Shown here one piece after another: positions 14,942 to 20,920 of a stretch of DNA of 20,920 nucleotides. The stretch comes from an uncultured Blautia sp. (GTDB lineage Bacteria > Bacillota > Clostridia > Lachnospirales > Lachnospiraceae). The stretch spans positions 1-20,920 of the forward strand of contig CAKSAW010000011.1 of NCBI GenBank assembly GCA_934437695.1. The letters are read 5' to 3'. The notes below the pieces were generated by a model. It saw only the letters and a program-made list of their open reading frames with translations, was not told the DNA's origin and made no database searches. A program made the position numbers and the translations under genes. How positions within the stretch are numbered: position 1 is the first letter of the stretch; each line of letters begins with the position of its first letter.

Positions 14942-14957
14942 TGCAGAAAGAATACCT
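14936..14957 (+). other. Leader hairpin D, alternative to element C
   Basis: AGGTATT (14936-14942) pairs exactly with AATACCT (14951-14957) around an eight-base loop. Its left arm uses six bases of the right arm of element C, so both cannot form fully at once. It ends 21 bases before the xdhA ribosome binding site. Confidence 0.4.
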
Positions 14958-14978
14958 GCACGAAAAATAAATGAATAG

Positions 14979-14986
14979 AGAAGGTG
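14979..14986 (+). promoter_or_regulatory. Ribosome binding site that sets the xdhA start at 14992
   Basis: AGAAGGTG, five bases before the ATG at 14992. The in-frame ATG at 14971 lies upstream of this site and has none of its own. The 14992 start gives MIGKSVPRVDAYDKVTG, the usual XdhA beginning. Confidence 0.75.
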
Positions 14987-14991
14987 AAAAC

Positions 14992-17265
14992 ATGATTGGA
15001 AAGAGTGTTCCAAGAGTAGATGCCTACGACAAGGTTACAGGACGTGCAAAATTCACGGATGATATTGCTCCTGCCAATTGTCTGGTGGCAAAGATCTATC
15101 ATGCAAAGATCGGAAACGGTATTGTAAAATCAATCGATACCAGTAAAGCAGAGGCTCTGGACGGCGTAGTAAAAGTGGTTACTTTTAAGGACGTACCGAA
15201 TCATTGTTATCCCACACCAGGGCATCCCTGGTCTGTAGAACTGGCTCATCAGGATGTTGCAGACCGCAATATCCTGACAGGAAGAGTACGCTATTATGGG
15301 GATGATATTGCAGCGGTAGTAGCGGAGGACGAGATAACAGCCCAGAGAGCTTTACGTCTGATCGAAGTAGAATATGAAGAGTATCCGGTAGAGATCAATC
15401 CTCGAAAATCCATGTACGGAAGCAATCCGCCCATCCATCTGGACAAGAAGGATAATGTGCTTGTACGTTCCAATTATTTTATCGGAAATGTAGAAGAGGG
15501 ATTAGAGCAGTCTGAAACAGTCGTAAAGGGACGATATAAAACTCCTATTGTCCAGCACTGTCATATTGAGAATCCTATTTCCTATGCGTACATGGAAAAT
15601 GGCAGGATCGTGGTGGTGACTTCAACCCAGATCCCGCATATTGTCCGCCGTGTGATCGGCCAGGCACTGGGAATCCCCTGGGGAAAGATAAGAGTTATCA
15701 AGCCTTACATAGGTGGCGGATTTGGGAATAAGCAGGATGTGCTGTATGAGCCGTTAAATGCTTTTCTTACCACACAGGTAGGAGGCAGACCTGTGAAACT
15801 GGATGTGAGCAGAGAGGAAACTTTCTGTAATACAAGAACCCGTCATTCCATAGAGTATGACCTGACAGCAGGTGTTGACAAAGAAGGCCATCTTCTTGCA
15901 AAGGATATGTTTGAGATTTCCAACCAGGGAGCCTATGCTTCTCATGGACATGCAATAGCTGCTAATGGGCTGACTGCCTGGAGACTGCAGTATGCCTGTC
16001 CTAATATTAAGGGAGAAGCATATACAGTATATACGAACACACCTGTAGCAGGAGCAATGAGAGGGTATGGAATTCCTCAGGTATGTTTTGCCATAGAGTG
16101 CTTTATGGACGATGTTGCAAAAGAGATCGGAATGGATCCTCTGGAATTCAGAAGGAAAAATCTTCTGCAAGGTTACTATGAAGATGCTTATCTGAAACCA
16201 ATTGCAGCGAATACCAATGGTATTTTTGAGGCACTGAAAAAAGGAGCAGAATATATCCACTGGGATGAAAAACGTAAAGAATATGCAAACCAGACCGGAA
16301 ATATCCGAAGAGGTGTGGGAATGTCTCTGTTTTCCTATAAGACAGGTGTATGGCCTATTTCTCTGGAGATCGCAGGTGCAAGAATGATCCTTAACCAGGA
16401 TGGAAGTGTAGGTCTGATGCTTGGTGCAACAGAGATCGGCCAGGGTGCAGATACTGCATTCTCGCAGATGGCAGCAGAGGTTCTGAACATGGATATCAGT
16501 GATATTCATATCCAGACAGTCCAGGATACAGATGTAACTCCGTTTGATACAGGTGCGTATGCATCCAGACAGTCATTTGTGACAGGAACAGCGGTTAAAG
16601 ACTGTGCAAATCTTCTGAAGAAGAAAATCCTGGATTACGCAAAAGAACTGATGCCTGAAGAGACAAGAGAATTCAGCCTGGATCATGGCTGGATCATGGC
16701 TGGAGAAGACCAGGCAATGTCTCTGGAAAATCTTGCTCTGGAAAGCTATTACAGTCTGAGCAATTCTTCTGTCATTACAGCGGAAGTATCTGAGCAGGTA
16801 AAGAAAAATACACTTGCCACAGGCTGCTGTTTTGCAGAAGTAGAGGTTGATATCAGACTTGGCAAGATCAAAGTCCTTCGGATCATCAATGTGCATGACA
16901 GCGGTAAGCTTATCAATCCAAAGCTGGCTGAGATGCAGGTGCATGGCGGCATGTCCATGGGAATGGGATATGGACTGTCAGAACAGCTTATCCTTGATGA
17001 GAAGACAGGAAGACCTCTGAATGGAACTCTTCTGGATTATAAGCTGATGACCATGATGGATACTCCGGATATTAAGGCAGACTTTGTGGAGATGGATGAT
17101 CCGATCGGACCATTCGGAAATAAAGCGCTGGGTGAACCGCCGGCAATTCCGGGAGCACCTGCGATCCGTAATGCAGTGCTTCATGCAACAGGTGTAGCCT
17201 TTAACGAAAATCCTCTGACACCACAGAGACTGATCGATGGCTTTATGAAAGCCGGACTTATTTAG
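14992..17265 (+). CDS. xdhA: Xanthine dehydrogenase, molybdopterin-binding subunit
   Basis: 757 residues, close in length and motifs to E. coli XdhA (752). It is the catalytic subunit that hydroxylates purines such as hypoxanthine or xanthine at the molybdenum centre in the cytoplasm. Visible marks are the N-terminal KSVPRVDAYDKVTGRAKFTDD, STQIPHIVRRVIGQALGIPW near 206-225, GGGFGNKQDV near 242, GAMRGYGIPQ, TEIGQGADTAFSQM, ASRQSFVTGTA and catalytic E715 in ALGEPPAIPGAPAIRNA. It has no Fe-S or FAD domain; these come from xdhB and xdhC downstream. It begins a second transcription unit with its own promoter and long structured leader. The presence of yqeB/yqeC suggests the selenium-dependent form. 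Exact purine specificity is not readable. Confidence 0.93.
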   Translation: MIGKSVPRVDAYDKVTGRAKFTDDIAPANCLVAKIYHAKIGNGIVKSIDTSKAEALDGVVKVVTFKDVPNHCYPTPGHPWSVELAHQDVADRNILTGRVRYYGDDIAAVVAEDEITAQRALRLIEVEYEEYPVEINPRKSMYGSNPPIHLDKKDNVLVRSNYFIGNVEEGLEQSETVVKGRYKTPIVQHCHIENPISYAYMENGRIVVVTSTQIPHIVRRVIGQALGIPWGKIRVIKPYIGGGFGNKQDVLYEPLNAFLTTQVGGRPVKLDVSREETFCNTRTRHSIEYDLTAGVDKEGHLLAKDMFEISNQGAYASHGHAIAANGLTAWRLQYACPNIKGEAYTVYTNTPVAGAMRGYGIPQVCFAIECFMDDVAKEIGMDPLEFRRKNLLQGYYEDAYLKPIAANTNGIFEALKKGAEYIHWDEKRKEYANQTGNIRRGVGMSLFSYKTGVWPISLEIAGARMILNQDGSVGLMLGATEIGQGADTAFSQMAAEVLNMDISDIHIQTVQDTDVTPFDTGAYASRQSFVTGTAVKDCANLLKKKILDYAKELMPEETREFSLDHGWIMAGEDQAMSLENLALESYYSLSNSSVITAEVSEQVKKNTLATGCCFAEVEVDIRLGKIKVLRIINVHDSGKLINPKLAEMQVHGGMSMGMGYGLSEQLILDEKTGRPLNGTLLDYKLMTMMDTPDIKADFVEMDDPIGPFGNKALGEPPAIPGAPAIRNAVLHATGVAFNENPLTPQRLIDGFMKAGLI

Positions 17266-17280
17266 AGGGGAGGGGATTTT

Positions 17281-18165
17281 ATGTATGATATCGAGAAGTA
17301 TTATCAGGCTGAAAGTGTAGAGGAAGCAGTTGGGCTGCTCAATGAACATCCGGATGCAAGGATCATTTCAGGTGGAAGTGATGTCCTGATCAAGATCAGA
17401 GAAGGTAAATTTGCAGGAACTTCTCTGGTAAGTATTCATGGCATCAAAGAAATCCAGGGTGTAAAAATGGCAGATAACGGGGATATTTATATTGGAGCAG
17501 GAACTGTTTTCTCACATATAACAAATGATGAGATCATTAAGAAACATATTCCTGTTCTTGGAGAGGCTGTAGATCAGGTAGGTGGACCACAGGTACGAAA
17601 TATTGGTACAATCGGCGGAAATATCTGTAATGGCGCAGTCAGTGCAGACAGTGCGCCTACAGTATTTTCCCTGAATGCACTTTTACGTCTGGAAGACGGC
17701 AGAGAAGGCCGTCTTGTACCTGTAAAGGATTTTTATCTTGGACCTGGAAAAGTAGATCTGAGACAGGGAGAGGTTCTTACCCGTGTGATCATTCCTGCAA
17801 AGGAATATCAGGGTTATCGTGGTCATTATATTAAATATTCCATGCGAAATGCCATGGATATTGCAACGATCAGCTGCAGTGTATTAAGTAAGGTGGATCT
17901 GTCAGCAGGAAGGCTTGAAGATGTACGCATTACCTTTGGTGTTGCTGCTCCGGTTCCATATCGCTGTACAAAAGCAGAAGAGGTTCTGAAGGGTATGAAG
18001 ATCGATGAAAGCCTTTATGAAAAGACAGCACAGCTGATCCGTGAGGAGATCAATCCAAGAAATTCCTGGAGAGCATCCAAGGCATTTCGTCTGCAGATTG
18101 GCGGAGAAATTGCTGCCAGGGCATTAAGACGTACTATTGAACTTGCAGGAGGTGACAGCGTATGA
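17281..18165 (+). CDS. xdhB: Xanthine dehydrogenase, FAD-binding subunit
   Basis: 294 residues, the CO-dehydrogenase-type flavoprotein subunit that takes electrons from the [2Fe-2S] clusters and passes them to NAD+ or another acceptor. FAD-binding elements are IISGGSDVLIKI near 28-39 and QVRNIGTIGGNICNGAVSADSAP near 103-125. The C-terminal domain carries NSWRASKAFRL, typical of the family. The length matches E. coli XdhB (292). A very strong AGGGGAGGGG site precedes the ATG, 15 bases after xdhA, and its stop overlaps the xdhC start by four bases. It is the only FAD subunit in the window and could also serve XdhD. Confidence 0.93.
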   Translation: MYDIEKYYQAESVEEAVGLLNEHPDARIISGGSDVLIKIREGKFAGTSLVSIHGIKEIQGVKMADNGDIYIGAGTVFSHITNDEIIKKHIPVLGEAVDQVGGPQVRNIGTIGGNICNGAVSADSAPTVFSLNALLRLEDGREGRLVPVKDFYLGPGKVDLRQGEVLTRVIIPAKEYQGYRGHYIKYSMRNAMDIATISCSVLSKVDLSAGRLEDVRITFGVAAPVPYRCTKAEEVLKGMKIDESLYEKTAQLIREEINPRNSWRASKAFRLQIGGEIAARALRRTIELAGGDSV

Positions 18166-18662
18166 AGAAGCAGATGCAGCTTGTACGGTGTACAGTAAAC
18201 GGAAAAGAAGTAGAAGAATATGTAGATGTAAGGGAGTCACTGCTTGATATGCTCCGCAACCGGCTGGGACTTACCTCAGTGAAGAAGGGCTGTGAAGTGG
18301 GAGAGTGCGGCGCCTGTACTGTGATCATAGATGGAGAGACAATAGATTCCTGTATTTATCTGGCAGTCTGGGCAGAAGGAAAGAATATCCGTACTCTGGA
18401 AGGTCTGGAGAAGAATGGAGAGCTTACCAGAATCCAGGAAGCATTTATTGAAGAAGGTGCTATCCAGTGCGGATTCTGCACACCTGGATTTGTTATGTCA
18501 GCTACTGTTCTTCTGGAGCGGGGAGAGAAGCTGTCCAGAGAAGCCATAAGAAAACATATGGCAGGAAATCTCTGCCGCTGCACAGGATATGAGAATATTG
18601 TAAATGCAGTAGAAAAAGTAATGGATGAAAATGAGACAAGAAGAGGAAAGACAGTAAGATGA
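18162..18662 (+). CDS. xdhC: Xanthine dehydrogenase, [2Fe-2S] subunit
   Basis: 166 residues, the small iron-sulfur subunit linking the molybdenum centre to FAD. The plant-type cluster uses C44, C49, C52 and C64 (GCEVGECGACTV...DSC). The second uses C103, C106, C138 and C140 (QCGFCTPG, LCRCTGY). It matches E. coli XdhC (159 residues). The name should not be confused with the XdhC cofactor-insertion chaperone of other bacteria. It overlaps xdhB and yqeB by four bases on each side (ATGA), so translation of the three should be coupled. Confidence 0.93.
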   Translation: MKKQMQLVRCTVNGKEVEEYVDVRESLLDMLRNRLGLTSVKKGCEVGECGACTVIIDGETIDSCIYLAVWAEGKNIRTLEGLEKNGELTRIQEAFIEEGAIQCGFCTPGFVMSATVLLERGEKLSREAIRKHMAGNLCRCTGYENIVNAVEKVMDENETRRGKTVR

Positions 18663-19516
18663 CACAGACCGGTAACGAATTGGAAAATGTTGTAGTAGTG
18701 AGAGGAGGCGGTGACCTGGCCAGCGGTACGATCCACAGATTGTACCGTTGCGGTTATCGCCTGTTGGTACTGGAATGTGACAGACCTACTGCTATCAGAA
18801 GAATGGTTTCTTTTTGTGAGGCAGTATATGATGGTCAGTCCTCTGTGGAGAATGTTCTCTGCAGAAGAGTTGACAGTATACAGGAATGTAAAGGTGTCTG
18901 GGAAGCAGGAGAGATTCCTCTTATGGTGGATACCAGAGGAGAATTCCTTGAGAAATATAAGCCGGCAGCATTGATTGATGCGATCCTTGCAAAAAGAAAT
19001 CTGGGGACTACAAGGAAGATGGCAGATCTGACGATCGCACTTGGACCGGGATTTGTGGCAGGAGAAGATGTGGATTATGTAGTTGAGACAATGCGCGGAC
19101 ATAATCTTGCCAGGATCATTTCCAGAGGTGCAGCATTGCCGAATACAGGAGTTCCGGGAATAATTGCAGGATTTGGAAAAGAACGTGTGATTCATTCTCC
19201 GGCATCTGGGGAAATACACTGTATCTCAAAGATTGCAGATATTGTGGAAAAGGATCAGATACTTGCGTGGATCGGAGATACACCTGTGAGAGCTTCTCTT
19301 ACAGGTGTTCTCCGGGGTATTATACGGGATGGATTTACAGTACCTGAAGGAATGAAGATTGCAGATATCGATCCGCGCAAGGAGCAAAAGAAAAATTGTT
19401 TTACGATTTCCGATAAAGCACGCTGTATTGCGGGCAGTGTAGTGGAAATCCTGCTTTCAGAAGGAGTGATGCCATATGAAGCACCGAGTAGATTTTCTGG
19501 AACTGCTGCAGATTGA
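18659..19516 (+). CDS. yqeB: Selenium-dependent molybdenum hydroxylase maturation protein, YqeB family (short form)
   Basis: 285 residues of the YqeB family, a marker protein of bacteria that use a labile selenium atom in molybdenum hydroxylases. Seen: a dinucleotide-fold-like VVVRGGGDLASGTIHRL (about 11-27), then VLECDRPTAIRRMVSFCEAVYDG, ALGPGFVAGEDVDYVVETMRGH and RGAALPNTGVPG. The C-terminal part is biotinyl-like (HSPASGEIHC). E. coli YqeB is about twice as long, and this is the shorter form common in Firmicutes. It overlaps xdhC by four bases and yqeC by 41. A role in installing or handling selenium is a proposal from co-occurrence; the reaction is not established by sequence. Confidence 0.88.
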   Translation: MTQTGNELENVVVVRGGGDLASGTIHRLYRCGYRLLVLECDRPTAIRRMVSFCEAVYDGQSSVENVLCRRVDSIQECKGVWEAGEIPLMVDTRGEFLEKYKPAALIDAILAKRNLGTTRKMADLTIALGPGFVAGEDVDYVVETMRGHNLARIISRGAALPNTGVPGIIAGFGKERVIHSPASGEIHCISKIADIVEKDQILAWIGDTPVRASLTGVLRGIIRDGFTVPEGMKIADIDPRKEQKKNCFTISDKARCIAGSVVEILLSEGVMPYEAPSRFSGTAAD

Positions 19517-20192
19517 TTATGAGAAATATCCGGTGATCGCTGTAGTCGGAGGCGGTGGAAAGACAAGTCTGATCTATCGCCTTACAGATGAACTGCTTGA
19601 CAGAGATAAAAAAGTGATCATTACCACAACCACTCATATGGCAGGTGAGTCGGAGCTTCCTTTTGCAAGGGGCGGAGATGTGTCTGATGTAAAAAGGTTG
19701 CTGGATAAAGAAGGATATGTGATCGCTGCGGAATATGAGGAAGAAACAGGTAAGTATATATCTCTGTCAGAAGATAAGCTGGATGAACTTAAGGAATTGT
19801 GTGATGTGATGCTTATAGAGGCTGACGGAGCAAAACATCATCCTGTTAAAGTTCCTGAAGAATGGGAGCCTGTGATTCCCAGGTGTGCGGATATTGTGAT
19901 CAGTGTGATCGGTCTGGACTGTCTGGGACAGCCGATCTGCCAGAGTGCATACCGCATGGAACGTACCTCTGAATTTCTCAAAAAAAGTCTGGAAGCGCCC
20001 ATAACAGAAGCTGATATTGTGAAAATCGCAACATCTATCTGTGGACTTTTTAAAGATGTGGAAGAGAGAGTATACAGAGTGTATCTGAATAAGTCTGATG
20101 TTCTTACAAAAAAGGAGACTGCAAAGCATATTGTCCGTGAACTGGAGAAGAAACATACTGTAGCGGCATATGGAAGTCTCCAGGAGGAATAA
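19476..20192 (+). CDS. yqeC: Putative selenium-dependent hydroxylase accessory protein YqeC
   Basis: 238 residues with an N-terminal nucleotide-binding loop, VVGGGGKTSLI (23-33), then IITTTTHM, a Walker-B-like LIEADGAKHHPVKVP segment near 109-124 and VIGLDCLGQP. This is the YqeC family, found with YqeB and MocA in selenium-dependent molybdenum hydroxylase loci. It probably uses ATP or GTP in maturation of the hydroxylase, but the step is unknown. GGAG precedes the ATG at 19476. The start lies 41 bases inside yqeB in another frame, and the product from this ATG has the full expected N-terminus, so the overlap looks real. Confidence 0.88.
   Translation: MKHRVDFLELLQIDYEKYPVIAVVGGGGKTSLIYRLTDELLDRDKKVIITTTTHMAGESELPFARGGDVSDVKRLLDKEGYVIAAEYEEETGKYISLSEDKLDELKELCDVMLIEADGAKHHPVKVPEEWEPVIPRCADIVISVIGLDCLGQPICQSAYRMERTSEFLKKSLEAPITEADIVKIATSICGLFKDVEERVYRVYLNKSDVLTKKETAKHIVRELEKKHTVAAYGSLQEE
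20182..20187 (+). promoter_or_regulatory. Ribosome binding site pointing to a TTG start for mocA
   Basis: AGGAGG inside the end of yqeC, 11 bases before TTG at 20199. The first in-frame ATG (20211) is 23 bases away and would remove four N-terminal residues of the nucleotide-binding strand, so TTG is preferred. Confidence 0.6.
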
Positions 20193-20198
20193 ATTACT

Positions 20199-20798
20199 TT
20201 GAAAATTGCAATGATCATGCTGGCGGCTGGGAACAGCCGCCGTTTTGGCGGAAATAAACTGTTATATGAAATAGACGGGATACCTATGTACAGTCATGTC
20301 CTGCAGCAGCTTGAAAAAAGTCTGTTTCATGTATGTTCTGAACATAGAATGAAGAATCATAATGACCAGATTGAGTGTAATATTACTGTAGTTACTCAAT
20401 ATGAAGCAATTGCAGAAGCAGCTGCTTCAAAAGGAATGCAGGTTCTGTATAATCCCCATCCGGAGTATGGGATTTCTTCCTCTGCGCAGATTGGTCTGAA
20501 TGCAAACCTGGATGCAGATGCAGTGCTTTTTACAGTATCTGACCAGCCCTGGCTTACAGACAGGACGATCCTTGCACTGATACATGTATTCCTGAACAGT
20601 GACAGGGGGATTGCCTGTGTATCTTATCAGGGAAAACAGGGAAATCCGTGTATTTTTAGCAGAAAATATTATGATGAACTGTTGGCACTGGACGGAGATA
20701 AGGGTGGAAAGAAAGTGCTCATGAAACATTTGGATGATACACAGATCTGTGAAGTACAGGATGCCAGGGAACTGGAAGATATAGATTATAAGATATAG
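20199..20798 (+). CDS. mocA: Molybdenum cofactor cytidylyltransferase
   Basis: 199 residues of the MobA-like nucleotidyltransferase fold. MocA joins CMP to molybdopterin to give the cytosine dinucleotide cofactor used by xanthine dehydrogenase-family enzymes. The N-terminal signature is IMLAAGNSRRFGGNKLL (6-22). SDQPWLTD carries the metal-binding aspartate, and QGKQGNPCIFS plus LDGDKGGKK follow the family pattern. The CTP over GTP choice is inferred from the xdh context. Initiation appears to be at TTG. About 20 extra residues (roughly 40-58, rich in H, N and E) lie between the first helix and the next strand compared with the usual domain. It is last in the unit, six bases after yqeC, and followed by a terminator. 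Confidence 0.9.
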   Translation: MKIAMIMLAAGNSRRFGGNKLLYEIDGIPMYSHVLQQLEKSLFHVCSEHRMKNHNDQIECNITVVTQYEAIAEAAASKGMQVLYNPHPEYGISSSAQIGLNANLDADAVLFTVSDQPWLTDRTILALIHVFLNSDRGIACVSYQGKQGNPCIFSRKYYDELLALDGDKGGKKVLMKHLDDTQICEVQDARELEDIDYKI

Positions 20799-20827
20799 AT
20801 TAGAGAGTGTTAAAAAATGCTCTAGAC

Positions 20828-20872
20828 AACAAAAAAGTTCTGGCGTATGGCTGTCAGAACTTTTTTGTTTTA
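20828..20872 (+). terminator. Intrinsic terminator after mocA, probably bidirectional
   Basis: A perfect 15-bp inverted repeat: 20828-20842 pairs with 20855-20869 around a 12-base loop. The stem base is an A6/T6 run, so either strand gives a hairpin ending in U's. It closes the xdh-yqe-mocA unit and could serve a convergent gene to the right. Confidence 0.85.
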
Positions 20873-20920
20873 TAAGGTTAATTAAAGATGGATTTTGGTT
20901 CCGGTTTTTCCCTGGATACC

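Noticed and set aside
14700..14991. Known riboswitch (purine, Moco, cobalamin, TPP, SAM, THF) before xdhA
   Set aside because: None of the conserved cores I know could be found. A start like GGAAAGTAG recalls the THF motif, but the rest does not follow.
15754..16509. Minus-strand open frame of 251 codons opposite xdhA
   Set aside because: It lies wholly inside a well-supported + strand gene, is rich in Cys, His and Ser in a way typical of antisense frames, and shows no family motif or ribosome binding site.
18356..19219. Minus-strand open frame of 287 codons opposite xdhC and yqeB
   Set aside because: It is antisense to two confident genes, with low-complexity Cys/Ser/His composition and no recognisable domain.
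1..20920. tRNA, rRNA, CRISPR arrays, insertion sequences or phage genes
   Set aside because: No clover-leaf, regular spaced repeats, transposase or integrase motifs were seen on either strand.

Overview
The window looks like chromosomal DNA of a gut-type, low-to-moderate GC anaerobic Firmicute, most likely a Clostridia/Lachnospiraceae member. The evidence is the strong AGGAGG-type ribosome binding sites, the AT-rich intergenic DNA, a YfhO-family membrane protein, the salvage-type cobalamin genes and a selenium-dependent molybdenum hydroxylase (SDMH) locus. The species cannot be named from the sequence alone. All convincing genes are on the + strand.

Layout. (1) 1-3327: cell-envelope module. 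It holds the 3' part of a YfhO-family membrane protein, then a promoter with a hairpin-bearing leader, a membrane-anchored family 2 glycosyltransferase and a GtrA-family flippase-like protein. (2) 3362-6776: a compact set for cobalamin nucleotide-loop assembly: cobT, cobU, cobS, a second short CobU-like protein and a CobC-type histidine phosphatase. It is closed by a good intrinsic terminator at 6817-6862. (3) 7026-14646: ssnA (aminohydrolase), ygfK (FAD/Fe-S oxidoreductase), an xdhD-type molybdenum hydroxylase with its [2Fe-2S] domain fused, and a four-motif 4Fe-4S polyferredoxin. An extended -10 promoter lies in front of ssnA. (4) 14992-20798: the three-subunit hydroxylase xdhA-xdhB-xdhC, then the SDMH maturation genes yqeB and yqeC and the cofactor cytidylyltransferase mocA, closed by a bidirectional-looking terminator at 20828-20872.

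How it works together. XdhABC and XdhD belong to the purine-hydroxylating xanthine dehydrogenase family. MocA should make the cytosine dinucleotide form of the molybdenum cofactor, and YqeB/YqeC are associated with the labile (non-selenocysteine) selenium centre. SsnA, YgfK and XdhD are three members of the gene set linked to anaerobic purine and uric acid breakdown in gut bacteria. The other members of that set (ygeW, ygeX, ygeY, hyuA) are not in this window. The ferredoxin and YgfK are the likely electron carriers.

The least explained part is the 345-base gap 14647-14991. It has its own promoter, resembling the ssnA promoter, and a roughly 290-base leader packed with RNA structure: an 8-bp hairpin, a GC-rich terminator-like hairpin and a 21-bp stem rich in G-U pairs. 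A further hairpin is incompatible with that last stem. I do not recognise it as a known riboswitch class, and it is the best candidate here for something undescribed. Perfect or near-perfect hairpins also sit in the ssnA-ygfK and ygfK-xdhD gaps.
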